A DNA stretch of 64,000 bases from JAVBKV01 sp031553885 (GTDB lineage: Bacteria > Bacteroidota > Bacteroidia > Bacteroidales > Azobacteroidaceae), in NCBI GenBank assembly GCA_031553885.1, contig JAVBKV010000027.1:1-64000 (forward strand), given 5' to 3'. The stretch's first letter is position 1. Each line of letters starts with the position of its first letter. Below the pieces are notes generated by a model, which did no database searches, was not told where the DNA came from, and saw only the letters and a program-made list of their open reading frames with translations. A program made the position numbers and the translations under genes. Positions 1 through 10,093 of the stretch are shown here, one piece after another.

Positions 1-892
1 CATCGGTAAGAACTGCCCCACAGGTTAGCTCTAAATTATACCATGCATCGTTTTCGTCTTTAATTTTTACAAAACTATGTTGTGGCGACAATGACCAATA
101 AGCTTCTGCTCCCATTTCTTCAGCCAAAATCAAATAATATAAGGGCATGGATTGGCATTGACCAATTCCAGTTCTCATCAGTTTGGTAACAAAATGGCTG
201 TCAAAGTTTATTTTGGATTGATAGTCGTCCAAATTATATTTGAGGGGATAACTTGTTAATGACTTTCCTCCAGTTCTAATCTTGATTGTATCGGTTAAGA
301 TGCTGAAAATCATCATATTCTTAACTATATTATCATTCCCGTCAAATTTTCCTTCCTTGATTTTTGCATTACAAAGTTCGACTTTTGATTTAATAGCCTT
401 CCTGTATCCGTCATAGTTTAATGAATCTCCATAATAAGCATTTTCAACAAGAAAAACTGCCCTGCCTATATTCGGTTGGTTGCCTTTCAGCATGCTTTCA
501 ATTTCGTTAAAAGCATTTTGATAAGCAGAAGTGTTATAAATATCAGATTGGGAAGGAAAACCACTATCAATAAGCATTTTTATATCTGATTGCCGTTGCA
601 TTTCCATTTGGATTTGTTGGTAATGCCTCACGTCCTCCGCAATCATGGCTGCATTTCTCTTTTGAATATCCGATAATTCATTTGGATTATACGGATTAGG
701 CTGTTGCCTATTGTATGAATTGATTTGAGGTATATTATTGGGCGTGGTTGGTTGCCGGTTATACGGAGATGATTGAACTTGTGGAAATGCAGGTGGTTGA
801 GGTGTAGTTATTACAGGCATTTGTGCTGATACATTTGCCAAAATAAAAAACAAAACAATCCCTGTAAGATATTTAATTCTGCTGGATTTCAT
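1..892 (-). CDS. Secreted transglutaminase-like/TPR protein, cut by left edge
   Basis: The reading frame starts at the ATG complementary to 890-892 and runs off the left edge, so the C-terminus is missing. It opens with a signal peptide (MKSSRIKYLTGIVLFFILANVSAQ-like, cleavage after SAQ), then a Pro/Asn/Gln-rich linker. The later part contains GQCQSMPLYY, SPQHSFVK and WYNLELTCG, which are the Cys, His and acidic positions expected of a transglutaminase-like (SirB1/Transglut_core2-type) fold. It is clearly a paralogue of the next gene upstream, which it follows with a 20-base overlap. The fold assignment is my inference from motif order; the substrate is unknown. Confidence 0.6.
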   Translation of the reverse strand, partial: MKSSRIKYLTGIVLFFILANVSAQMPVITTPQPPAFPQVQSSPYNRQPTTPNNIPQINSYNRQQPNPYNPNELSDIQKRNAAMIAEDVRHYQQIQMEMQRQSDIKMLIDSGFPSQSDIYNTSAYQNAFNEIESMLKGNQPNIGRAVFLVENAYYGDSLNYDGYRKAIKSKVELCNAKIKEGKFDGNDNIVKNMMIFSILTDTIKIRTGGKSLTSYPLKYNLDDYQSKINFDSHFVTKLMRTGIGQCQSMPLYYLILAEEMGAEAYWSLSPQHSFVKIKDENDAWYNLELTCGAVLTD

Positions 893-1921
893 TTTTATCT
901 ACCATTATAGATTTCATCCTGTAATCAATATCCTCTGTCCCCATTCTTTTTAGCCAGTTCAGGTACATGCCTTGCGGCATTTTTCGGTAACCTAATTTGT
1001 GAATAGTAGTGTATAGCTCATTCATTTGTGCTAATAATTCTTCGCTTTCTTTTGAATCGGGAATGGCTTGTTTGTGTAATCCCGTTATAGTTTCTGCTTT
1101 CAGTAGTAAAGCATTGATGTAGTTTGGAAAGTAAGTTAGTGCTGTATTGCAACATTTCAGGATAAAAGAGCCGTCCTCAATCCCGAATTTAGCTTGATAA
1201 CCCTGTGCCAAATCAACCAGACACAGCGCAACAGATTCTTTTTCGGACAAGGCTTTCATGTAAATTCCGTTGCGGATGGCATCGGTATGAATGTAACCGG
1301 AAGCGCATACCAAACATCGGTAGGAAAATCTCCACAAGTTAATTCTATATTATACCAACCCACGCGTTTATTTTGCGCTTTGATGTAGATATGATTGGGA
1401 GCCAAAGCCAAATGAGATTCAAAATTTAACTTATTCATTAAAATTTTGTAGAGATATGGCAAAGAATGGCAATTCCCCATATTTGTTTCCATTAATGTGG
1501 AAACAAACATATTAGACCAGTCTTTTTGTCCGGCATAATCATCAAAGTTGTAAGCAAAAGGAATACTACCAATTATATCACTTCCAGATGCAATAGGAAT
1601 GGTGTCTGTCATAAAAAGAAAAACGGCACATTGACTTGAAGCAACTTCTTTATCTTTTTCAGGGTAAACAATATTCCCTGAATTCATAATCTGTTTACAG
1701 ATTTTTGAATATAATTCTATATTATTGTCAAAAGAGGTTTTATCAAGTTGATTATCGTAATATGCGTTTTCTGTGATGAAAACAGCTTCCCGGAAATCAA
1801 GTTTGGTTTTGCTGGAAAGCATAGCTTCTAATCCTGAAAAGGCTTCTGTGTAATATTCTTGTGCATTGATACTAAATCCTGTAAAGTTAATAAGCAATAA
1901 TATTATTATCCGTCTTAACAT
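873..1921 (-). pseudogene. Secreted transglutaminase-like/TPR protein, frameshifted
   Basis: Two overlapping frames together make one protein. The first (1921 down to 1256) starts at MLRRIIILLLINF, has a signal peptide ending INAQ and carries GNCHSLP (Cys151), APNHIY (His177) and WYNIEL (Glu193), the likely Cys-His-acid triad of a transglutaminase-like fold. It then leaves frame after FPTDVW. The second frame (to 873) resumes at SGYIHTDAIRNGIYMK and continues into a helical, TPR-like tail. The shift lies near 1300-1312 and is not in a homopolymer. The neighbouring paralogue at 1-892 shares the whole core. I chose Met 1921 because it gives a clean signal peptide 8 bases after the preceding stop. 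Either a true frameshift or a sequence error is possible. Confidence 0.6.
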
Positions 1922-1928
1922 ATTACAA

Positions 1929-3047
1929 TCAATTATCGTGTTTTTCATTCCAATCAGCTTTGATAAGTTGACCATCATTAATTATAATACATGAAACCTC
2001 TTGTTCCTTCGCAATACCATAAAAGTCCAAATTCATAAGAATTATATCTCCATATAAAGTGGTAATTGGCTCATGTGTGTATAATTCTTTATTAAATAAT
2101 GGATTAACAATTTCGATTGTATTATTCTCAATTTCTGCAAGAAACGTCGTTTCTTTCCAATAAACCATATATAATGTTCGAGATTGATATTCAAATGAGG
2201 AGAAAGTTTGAATGTCATAGTAATTGAAAACTTTTTTTGCAACATTAGATTTATCTGTATAACCCAAAGCTTCGCCATTGACAGTTTTATTTATGTTCTT
2301 TAAATCAATTTGGGAAAGTTGAGTAGGATTAGATATTTCTTTTAATTCAGAACTACCCGTTCCATGTCCGAGATGAGAAAGAATAAAATATTTATTATCT
2401 TCTTTCAAAATAGAATTTGCACATGTAGCCTCCGTAAAATACGTTTTCTTTGTAGCTTTATCATAAAAATAGACAGTACCACCCCATTCTCCATGACAAT
2501 CACAAAACGAAATATAAGTTTCATCTTCATATAATTTCGGTTGGTGCTTTATGGGAAATACTACTGAATATTCGACCCATTGATTATTTGAGTTGAAATA
2601 ATAATACTTTCCCTTTGAAAACCCAATAAGCTTATTATTCAATAACCAATGATATTGAAATTTTTTTGTATTGAGTTTTTTTTCAAAATTTTCATCTCTT
2701 TCCATCTTTGGAATTGAATAACAAACAAATGAGCCCGGAGCAAATAATGCAACGAGCCTATCTTGATAGATAACTGAAAACGATATCGGATATTTTTCTT
2801 CAATAGGAGCCTTTAGAACTATTTCCTTAATAGCAAATGGAATAGGTTTGTTGCTAATAGCAACATTATATTCTTTCCCTTTGAAAACTAATGGTAGTTT
2901 TATAGAATCTTGTAGTGGTATTTGTTGTTTAAAGTGGCTAATAATAGCATCAAAGTTTACGCTGTCTTGCTTTACAAATAACTCTTGAGCATTAACAGTC
3001 CAACTAATAAGAACAGAAATTAAATATAGAATAATCCGTTTTTCCAT
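1929..3047 (-). CDS. Unrecognised secreted protein
   Basis: A 372-residue protein with an N-terminal signal peptide (MEKRIILYLISVLISWTVNAQ). I do not recognise a family. The body is rich in short beta-strand-like stretches with aromatic residues (YYYFNSNNQW, GGTVYFYDKATKKTYF), which would suit a beta-propeller or similar repeat fold, but that is only an impression. A Cys pair sits in SFCDCHGEWGG. It starts 10 bases after the restored stop of the RHS-tail toxin gene and ends 8 bases before the next gene, so all four genes of this block are probably co-transcribed. A role as an immunity or accessory protein for the toxin is possible from position only. Confidence 0.6.
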   Translation of the reverse strand: MEKRIILYLISVLISWTVNAQELFVKQDSVNFDAIISHFKQQIPLQDSIKLPLVFKGKEYNVAISNKPIPFAIKEIVLKAPIEEKYPISFSVIYQDRLVALFAPGSFVCYSIPKMERDENFEKKLNTKKFQYHWLLNNKLIGFSKGKYYYFNSNNQWVEYSVVFPIKHQPKLYEDETYISFCDCHGEWGGTVYFYDKATKKTYFTEATCANSILKEDNKYFILSHLGHGTGSSELKEISNPTQLSQIDLKNINKTVNGEALGYTDKSNVAKKVFNYYDIQTFSSFEYQSRTLYMVYWKETTFLAEIENNTIEIVNPLFNKELYTHEPITTLYGDIILMNLDFYGIAKEQEVSCIIINDGQLIKADWNEKHDN

Positions 3048-3056
3048 GATTTCACA

Positions 3057-4015
3057 TTAATATGGTATTGGAGAAAACCCTTTCGTTAAGATTATAAATT
3101 TTCTAACATGCGGATGATTTTGTTGTGTACTTTCTTTACTATTTTTATCTGCTTTGGAAGCTTGTGTTCTGTCCGATACTGACGCATTCGATGGATGTGT
3201 ATGCCAATCTGTATGTTCATACACAGCATTCATATCTAATTTAGAAGCATAATCTTTATAGGATGATAATTTTTGAGAGAACTATCCCATTTGTTATTTA
3301 CATATTTACCTACATGAACATAGCTTGGATTATCACTCCCTCTATTTGCTATATCATAACCACTAATTTCTTTACCAACCATTTCAGATAAGTCAACTAC
3401 AAAATTTTGTACACCTTCTAATGTTGCTTGATTCTCACCTCCGATTGCTATTAGATTATTTTCGGTTTTAAAATTTATCCCGTTACTTAAAATGCCTTTT
3501 TCAACACCGTCCATTCGAGTTTTAGTTTGATACCATTTAGTATTTTCTTTCCATTCTCCTGTCTTTTTATCTTGAGAATACCCTCTAACTCTATCTGTTT
3601 TATCATCTGTTGTTTTCATTAAATGAAATGTTCCTGTCTTATCATCAAAACGATAATCATCCATACCGTCTGGATCAATTCTGTTTATAGGATTGTTTTT
3701 ACAATAAGCATACGGAGAAATCCACGGATATTTTTCACACATTGGATCAATAGACATTGCCGGAGTTGCAGCACCAACTTCACTTTCAGCTTCCTCTTTG
3801 GCATATCCTACAACTTGATTTGTTTTTGTATTATACAAAACAGACCCAATTTCAACCACTTCTTTGTTATCGTGAAATTCTTCAAATTCCCCTCTTGAAA
3901 ATGAATAAGCACGAACTTTCTTAAAACCGTACTTCGCAAATGGATTAGGTGAGGTTTGGGCATTAACTAAAGTAATCCCGGATAAAATGAACAGAGTGAA
4001 AAGTATCTTTCTCAT
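3057..4015 (-). pseudogene. Secreted RHS-tail protein with JAB-like toxin end, frameshifted
   Basis: Begins with a signal peptide (MRKILFTLFILSGITLVNAQ; Met at 4027 is an alternative start). The middle carries the RHS repeat-associated core signature SIDPMCEKYPWISPYAY and NNPINRIDPDGMDD. The continuous frame stops at 3236, but in another frame the next codons read SYKDYASKLDMNAVYEHT, then DWHTHPSNASVSD and FIILTKGFSPIPY, ending at 3057. The HTHP..SxxD arrangement is the metal-binding signature of JAB/JAMM-type domains, here like the JAB-like toxins found at RHS ends in Bacteroidota. Adding one A to the five-A run (plus-strand T at 3270-3274) joins both parts in frame. There is no long YD-repeat shell; the protein is a short exported toxin-bearing form. 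Confidence 0.65.
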
Positions 4016-4153
4016 GGTAACTAACATATTGTATATTCCTTTTGTTATTAACTGAATAGGCTTGCAATTTACAAATAAATCTTCACACATCAGCACGTCA
4101 ATTTACTTTTTTTTTGCACTTTAACATATAATTCTATATGGGATACTAAAATA

Positions 4154-4179
4154 AAAAGTCCTGCCGGAACAGGACTTTT
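4154..4179. terminator. Perfect hairpin, bidirectional terminator
   Basis: Ten-base perfect stem AAAAGTCCTG / CAGGACTTTT around a six-base loop CCGGAA. The A/T ends give a short U tract on either strand. It lies upstream of the RHS-tail gene and downstream of the tRNA-Arg unit, so it would separate them. Confidence 0.7.
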
Positions 4180-4285
4180 ACTAACATTATTGTTCTTCAC
4201 ATTGCTGGAAACATTACGTCTCAAACCGTGTAAAATCGTCTTAGAATAGTATGCTTTTCAGGTAGTTTTCGGTAGGAAAAGATAC

Positions 4286-4316
4286 AAAAAAAGCGATCAC
4301 TTTTTGTAGTAATCGC
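4286..4316 (-). terminator. Intrinsic terminator of tRNA-Arg
   Basis: On the minus strand the sequence reads GCGATTACT, a short loop, AGTGATCGC (one mismatch) and then seven Ts. It begins 16 bases after the tRNA 3' end, which is what a tRNA transcript terminator should look like. Confidence 0.75.
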
Positions 4317-4331
4317 CTGATAATCAGTTTG

Positions 4332-4405
4332 TGACTCCGACAGGATTCAAACCTGTAACCTTCTGATCCGTAGTCAGATGCTCTATTCAGTTGAGCTACG
4401 GAGCC
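4332..4405 (-). tRNA. tRNA-Arg(ACG)
   Basis: The minus strand folds as a full cloverleaf. The acceptor stem GGCTCCG pairs with CGGAGTC (one G-T pair), the anticodon stem TCTGA pairs with TCAGA around the loop CTACGGA (anticodon ACG), and the T arm has GGTTTGAATCC. A in the wobble position would be read as inosine and decode CGU/CGC/CGA. No CCA is encoded. A terminator follows. Confidence 0.95.
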
Positions 4406-4472
4406 AATCCTTTATTTTGCGAGTGCAAAGTTACAACTTTATTTTGTACTGAACAAGCTTTCGGTGATTTTT

Positions 4473-6770
4473 TTATTGAATGAACTTCGGTCCAAAGATT
4501 AAGTATCCGATATTCAAGCCGAAATTCCAATTGTCTTTGGGATAGTTGTAATAATTCCCAAAAAAGCTGATTGACATAAAAGGCAACTGGATAATCAGAC
4601 TGGTTTCTCCCAGATACGCAGGCTTAGTAAATAACTTACCATAATATCCTTTTCCTGATTTATCCCGGAGGATGGGATAAACGGGAAGGAATGCATCAAA
4701 ATCCCCACGCAGGTGAATCGTAGAACTGAGTTTCCAGATTGGAGTTATGCCTCCCGCTAAAAACTGGTTGGCCCGGAACGCTTCGTTGAAAACCAACTGA
4801 CTGTGTGGAGTAGGGGTGAATGCCGGAGCCTGCAACACCGATGAAGTGTAACTACTCAGTAAATTTTTGCTGGACACACAGGCCTCTACAATGTAGCCCA
4901 GGTTGACCCTGGAACTCATTTTATGATAGTTATTGATTCGTCCGGTCATTTGGAGCCAGGATTGGTACGTTTCTGTTTTGGGTATTTTCCTGTCGGGAGG
5001 AGTGTAGGTTTCTGTGCCGGAAACATATTGTGCATTCAACAGGTGCTCTTGTCCGATAATAGGATATTGCTTGGCGTCTAGTGTGTTTTTTTTAATGGAT
5101 GCTCCGAATAAAAAATAGCTATAGTTACTTTTGTCGAATCTTTTTTCGTAGTACGGACCGATGTTACTTTGATAATACCGGTCTTCCAGTCCTCCGTAAC
5201 CTAACAAGATTTCCGTTTTGGCTTTTGTCAGGAAAGAAAGGCCGATCCCCATTTTTCCATACGTTTCCCGTTGGTGGATGAATGTGGAAAGATCCGTATC
5301 GATGAACAACTTCTCACTTTCGTAGTATTTCCGGTAATTATGAACGATCGTCCCATTGATATAAACAGGAAGTTTGGAAGGGATCTCGACCCTTCCGTTC
5401 AGGGCAACACCGTTGTATGTATTACCCACCTGCATTTCCAGGTTCAGACTGGCCGAGTATTCCGTCAAACTCTGATACCCCAACCCTAAATATAGCTGGT
5501 TGGCGTTCATAGAAGAAATATTACCTCCGAAAGCAATCATCAATTCATCGTTTACTTTGATATTCAACAGGAGGTCGAATGTATTGTTTTCGGGATTGTA
5601 TCGTGCGTGAGGAACGATCTCCCGGATTTTTGAATCGGCCAGCAGACGGAAATAGGAAGCTTTGAAATCTTCCATGGTAAAGTAGCCGTCTTCATTCCGG
5701 TGGATCTGACTTTCCACATACGTTTTCTGCATTCCGGTAATTCCGGTAATAAATATATTTTTGAAAACCAGCTTGGGCAGACTGGATTGAAACTCTTTTC
5801 TCCGGGCGTTTACTTCCGACAATTCGACGCGCCTTGTTGTCCGGATTTTAATGGAATCAATCATTTCCATGGCTTTTCTGTACCCTAACTGGTACAATTC
5901 TTTAGCCTTATTGAAATCCAGCAGGCTCACATCTTCCAGGTTGAATTTCATAATAATCCCATCTTCCGGATCGACTTCGTATTCGGTTCGTTGCATAATC
6001 ATCTTTTCAATCTGATCATACAGACTCTGTTCTGTAGGCTTTTTACTTTTTTGTCCGGCAACGACACTTCCGATAATAAAGTCCGGATCAAAAGCTTCTT
6101 TCATCGGATTAACCGGGAAATTGTCATAAATTCCCCCATCGTATAAGGGTATGGAGTCGATAACAATCGATTTGAATACGAACGGAAAGGTCATGGAGGC
6201 TCGTACTGCATCTCCCAGGTCTCCACCACGGAAAATCACCGGCTGCTTGTTGTAAATATCAGATGCAATGCAGAGGAAAGGAACGAATAACTGATTGAAA
6301 TCACCTTGGCAAAGCGTGCTGGCCGGAGCAAACAATTGCATGAAGGCCTGGTTCATCTGAATCGGGTTGACCAGGCTGCTTGGCATTAATGCCGATTTGA
6401 TATCGATAGAGTCTTTTAACGGAACTGTGAACCTGACGAATTCAGGAGTTGTACTGGGTTTTCTGAAGTAGTAGTGGTATTGTTCTTCTACTTTTCCGGT
6501 TTGCCAGTAATAAAATTCTTCCGAAGTGAACAGGTTCAGCATTTGTTCCGGCGTATACCCCATTGCATACAGACTTCCGACGATCGCTCCGATGGAAGTT
6601 CCGGCGACATAGTCGATAGGGATGTTGTTATCTTCCAGTGCTTTGATTATCCCGATGTGTACTGCCCCTTTCGCTCCTCCGCCACTCAACACCAGGCCTA
6701 TCTGTTGAGGATAGGCCGTGTAAATGCTTAGAATAAGACAGGTGACAAAAAGAATAATCTTCCTGAACAT
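4473..6770 (-). CDS. Patatin-like phospholipase with outer-membrane barrel
   Basis: A 765-residue protein with a signal peptide (cleavage near residue 21), a patatin domain and a long C-terminal part with POTRA-like and Omp85-type beta-barrel character. The patatin site is complete: oxyanion loop GGGAKG (30-35), nucleophile Ser59 in GTSIG and Asp211 in DGG. This layout matches the PlpD-type (type Vd) secreted or surface patatins, in which the barrel carries the lipase domain across or anchors it to the outer membrane. The barrel assignment rests on alternating hydrophobic strands and the C-terminal FGPKFIQ end, not on a search. It starts 38 bases after carB and may be read through from it. 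Expected activity: phospholipid acyl hydrolysis. Confidence 0.85.
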   Translation of the reverse strand: MFRKIILFVTCLILSIYTAYPQQIGLVLSGGGAKGAVHIGIIKALEDNNIPIDYVAGTSIGAIVGSLYAMGYTPEQMLNLFTSEEFYYWQTGKVEEQYHYYFRKPSTTPEFVRFTVPLKDSIDIKSALMPSSLVNPIQMNQAFMQLFAPASTLCQGDFNQLFVPFLCIASDIYNKQPVIFRGGDLGDAVRASMTFPFVFKSIVIDSIPLYDGGIYDNFPVNPMKEAFDPDFIIGSVVAGQKSKKPTEQSLYDQIEKMIMQRTEYEVDPEDGIIMKFNLEDVSLLDFNKAKELYQLGYRKAMEMIDSIKIRTTRRVELSEVNARRKEFQSSLPKLVFKNIFITGITGMQKTYVESQIHRNEDGYFTMEDFKASYFRLLADSKIREIVPHARYNPENNTFDLLLNIKVNDELMIAFGGNISSMNANQLYLGLGYQSLTEYSASLNLEMQVGNTYNGVALNGRVEIPSKLPVYINGTIVHNYRKYYESEKLFIDTDLSTFIHQRETYGKMGIGLSFLTKAKTEILLGYGGLEDRYYQSNIGPYYEKRFDKSNYSYFLFGASIKKNTLDAKQYPIIGQEHLLNAQYVSGTETYTPPDRKIPKTETYQSWLQMTGRINNYHKMSSRVNLGYIVEACVSSKNLLSSYTSSVLQAPAFTPTPHSQLVFNEAFRANQFLAGGITPIWKLSSTIHLRGDFDAFLPVYPILRDKSGKGYYGKLFTKPAYLGETSLIIQLPFMSISFFGNYYNYPKDNWNFGLNIGYLIFGPKFIQ

Positions 6771-6808
6771 TGCAGTTAAAAATTGAAATCAAAACAAATA
6801 TAAGGCAA

Positions 6809-9800
6809 TTATTTGTATTCATCCCAACTTTTGATCGGAATTTTTTCCATGTCGATGATACAGAATGCATGGATGAATGCCGAAGCTAGCCGTGAATTTG
6901 TCAATAAAGGTATATTGAAATCAATGGCATTCCGACGAACCTTATAACCGTTTGTCAATTCTCCCTGAGTCAGGTTTTTGGGGATGTTAATTACCAGGTC
7001 TACCTGTTTTTCCCGGATTAGTTCCAATGTATTGGGCTTCATGTCTTCGCTCGGCTGATAAGCCAGAATGGATGGAATGTTGTTGTCCGACAGAAATTGA
7101 TGAGACCCTCCTGTGGCATAAATTGTATATCCTTTTTCATGCAGCATCCGGGCCGAGTTCAACAGATCGACCTTGGATCGCAATGTTCCGCTGGAGATCA
7201 ACACTTTCTTTTTGGGAATCCGCATGCCGACAGAAAGCATTGCTTTCAATACCGCTTCATAATAATCGTCTCCGATACAGCCCACTTCTCCGGTGGAGGC
7301 CATGTCTACTCCCAGCACGGGATCGGCTTTCTGCAAACGGGAGAATGAAAATTGAGACGCTTTGATACCGACATAGTCCAGCTCAAATTCGCTTTTGCCG
7401 GGTTTGTCTACTTTTTCTCCCAGCATAACTTGTGTGGCGATTTCGATAAAGTTGAGTTTCAGAACTTTGGAAACGAAGGGAAAGCTACGGGAAGCCCGTA
7501 AATTACATTCGATAACTTTGATCTCGTTGTCCTTAGCCAGGAACTGAATATTAAAGGGCCCGGTAATCCGTAATTCTTCGGCTATCTGACGGGTAATACG
7601 CTTGATCCTGCGGACTGTTTCCACGTACAATCGTTGCGGGGGAAACTGAATCGTGGCATCCCCTGAGTGTACCCCTGCAAATTCAATGTGCTCGGAAATA
7701 GCATAAGTAACAATGTCTCCCTGATCCGCGACGGCATCGATTTCGATTTCTTTTGCGTTTTCGATAAATTCGCTGACCACAACCGGGTGTTTCTGAGAAA
7801 CGTTGGCTGCCAGTTGCAGGAATAACCGCAACTCTTCGGCGTTGGAACAGACATTCATCGCTGCACCGGAAAGTACGTAAGAGGGTCTGACCAGTACAGG
7901 AAATCCGACCTCTTCCACAAATTTGTCGACTTCGCTCAGCGTGCTCAGTTCTTTCCAGCGGGGCTGGTCGACTCCCAGCCGGTCGAGCATGGAAGAAAAT
8001 TTGTGACGGTCTTCGGCCCGGTCAATACTGGAGGCGGAGGTTCCCAGAATAGGAACTCCGGCCTGATCCAGGGATAGTGCTAAATTATTGGGGATTTGCC
8101 CTCCCATGGAGAGAACCACTCCATGCGGATTTTCCAGTTCAATGATGTCCATGACCCGTTCGTAGGTCAGTTCATCAAAGTAAAGGCGGTCACAGATATC
8201 ATAGTCGGTTGAAACTGTTTCCGGATTATAATTGATCATGACTCCTCGCCAGCCTTTTTTTCGTATGGTTTGGAGTGCATTGACGCTACACCAGTCGAAT
8301 TCAACGCTACTTCCGATACGGTAAGCTCCGGAGCCCAGAACGACGACGGAGCGTTTATCTCCGAGATAGCGGACATCGTTTACCGTGCCGTTGTATGTCA
8401 GGTAGAGGTAGTTGGTTTGTGCGGGATATTCGGCGGCCATCGTATCGATTTGTTTGACGACCGGAAGAATTTGTAATTCTTTCCTGAGTTTCCGGACGTT
8501 CAGTTTTTCATATCCTGCTTTGTCTGCATCCTTGAATACCAGCCGGGCAATCTGAAAATCGGAAAAACCCTGTTGTTTGGCTTTGTGTAGCAGTTCTTCG
8601 GGCAACTCAGCAAGTGTATGGTACTGTTCGAGTTTTTTTGAAGTAAGGAAGATATTTTGTAATTTCTGGAGGAACCAGCGGTCGATCCGGGTTAATTCAT
8701 GAACACGTTCGATATCGTATCCTTTTTCCAGAGCCTGGGCGATGATAAAAATACGTTTATCGGTGGGCTCGGACAAGGCTTTATCGATATCGTCTACTTC
8801 TAGGGGCTTGTTGGCAACAAATCCGTGCATGCCCTGGGCGATCATCCGCAGGCCTTTTTGAATGACTTCTTCAAAACTGCGTCCGATCGACATGACCTCA
8901 CCCACACTTTTCATGCTGCTGCCGATTTCATGGGATACTCCGTGGAATTTACTCAGGTCCCAGCGTGGAATCTTGCAGACAATGTAGTCTAATGCAGGCT
9001 CGAAAAATGCGGTGGTCGATTTGGTAACTGAGTTTTTCAGGTCTTGCAGTCCATACCCCAGTCCCAGTTTGGCAGCCACAAAAGCCAGCGGATAACCGGT
9101 TGCCTTGGATGCCAGGGCCGATGAACGGCTCAGCCGGGCGTTGACTTCAATGACCCGGTAATCTTCCGATTCCGTATCGAAAGCATATTGCACATTGCAT
9201 TCTCCGACGATACCGATGTGGCGGACGATGCGTATGGCCAGTTCACGTAACTTATGGTATTCCCGGTTGGTCAGAGTCTGGGAGGGGGCGACAACGATAC
9301 TTTCTCCGGTATGGATCCCCAGCGGATCAAAGTTTTCCATGTTGCATACAGTGATGCAGTTGTCGTAGCGGTCGCGAACGACTTCGTATTCGATTTCTTT
9401 CCAGCCTTTGAGCGATTTTTCGATCAGCAACTGGTTGGAGTAATTGAAGGCTTTTTCAGCCAGTACTGCCAATTCTTCGTTGTTATTACAAAATCCGCTT
9501 CCCAGTCCTCCTAGTGCATAAGCTGCCCGTACAATTACCGGATATCCCAGTGATTCTGCAGCTTCCAACGATTCTTCCAGTGTTCCGGTAGCAATACTTT
9601 TAATGGATTTGACCTGGATTTCATCTAATTTTTTAACGAAAAGTTCCCGGTCTTCCGTATCGATAACTGCTTGAACCGGAGTCCCCAGCACCTGAACCTG
9701 ATATTTTTCAAAGATTCCTGCACGGTATAACTCGACTCCGCAGTTCAGTGCTGTCTGTCCGCCGAAGGAAAGCAGGATTCCGTCAGGTCTTTCTTTTTCA

Positions 9801-10093
9801 ATCACTTTTTCCACAAAAAAAGGTGTGACCGGTAAGAAGTAAATCTTGTCTGCTACACCTTCGGAAGTTTGTACCGTGGCGATATTCGGATTGATCAATA
9901 CGGTATAGATGCCTTCTTCTTTCAATGCCTTGAGCGCCTGGGATCCCGAATAGTCAAATTCACCGGCTTCTCCGATTTTCAAGGCTCCCGATCCCAGCAG
10001 GATTACTTTTTTCCATGGGTTACTATCCGTGGTTATTGATATTTGTCCGCTTTGTGGACAGTCGGTAGGTATAATTTCTTTCATCTCCTTCAT
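6809..10093 (-). CDS. carB: Carbamoyl-phosphate synthase large subunit
   Basis: A 1094-residue protein holding two ATP-grasp synthetase halves (GSGALKIGEAGEFDYSGSQ near residue 33 and VVLGSGAYRIGSSVEFDW near 590) and a C-terminal MGS-like allosteric domain from about residue 955 (KVLISSGTLRSKV, YATGGSHQFL). With CarA it makes carbamoyl phosphate from glutamine-derived ammonia, bicarbonate and two ATP, feeding pyrimidine and arginine synthesis. The first-half signature resembles the eukaryotic CPS II type, as is common in Bacteroidota. The ATG overlaps the carA stop (ATGA). The first residues MKEMKE arise from a short tandem repeat shared with the carA tail. No key residue looks missing. Confidence 0.97.
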   Translation of the reverse strand: MKEMKEIIPTDCPQSGQISITTDSNPWKKVILLGSGALKIGEAGEFDYSGSQALKALKEEGIYTVLINPNIATVQTSEGVADKIYFLPVTPFFVEKVIEKERPDGILLSFGGQTALNCGVELYRAGIFEKYQVQVLGTPVQAVIDTEDRELFVKKLDEIQVKSIKSIATGTLEESLEAAESLGYPVIVRAAYALGGLGSGFCNNNEELAVLAEKAFNYSNQLLIEKSLKGWKEIEYEVVRDRYDNCITVCNMENFDPLGIHTGESIVVAPSQTLTNREYHKLRELAIRIVRHIGIVGECNVQYAFDTESEDYRVIEVNARLSRSSALASKATGYPLAFVAAKLGLGYGLQDLKNSVTKSTTAFFEPALDYIVCKIPRWDLSKFHGVSHEIGSSMKSVGEVMSIGRSFEEVIQKGLRMIAQGMHGFVANKPLEVDDIDKALSEPTDKRIFIIAQALEKGYDIERVHELTRIDRWFLQKLQNIFLTSKKLEQYHTLAELPEELLHKAKQQGFSDFQIARLVFKDADKAGYEKLNVRKLRKELQILPVVKQIDTMAAEYPAQTNYLYLTYNGTVNDVRYLGDKRSVVVLGSGAYRIGSSVEFDWCSVNALQTIRKKGWRGVMINYNPETVSTDYDICDRLYFDELTYERVMDIIELENPHGVVLSMGGQIPNNLALSLDQAGVPILGTSASSIDRAEDRHKFSSMLDRLGVDQPRWKELSTLSEVDKFVEEVGFPVLVRPSYVLSGAAMNVCSNAEELRLFLQLAANVSQKHPVVVSEFIENAKEIEIDAVADQGDIVTYAISEHIEFAGVHSGDATIQFPPQRLYVETVRRIKRITRQIAEELRITGPFNIQFLAKDNEIKVIECNLRASRSFPFVSKVLKLNFIEIATQVMLGEKVDKPGKSEFELDYVGIKASQFSFSRLQKADPVLGVDMASTGEVGCIGDDYYEAVLKAMLSVGMRIPKKKVLISSGTLRSKVDLLNSARMLHEKGYTIYATGGSHQFLSDNNIPSILAYQPSEDMKPNTLELIREKQVDLVINIPKNLTQGELTNGYKVRRNAIDFNIPLLTNSRLASAFIHAFCIIDMEKIPIKSWDEYK

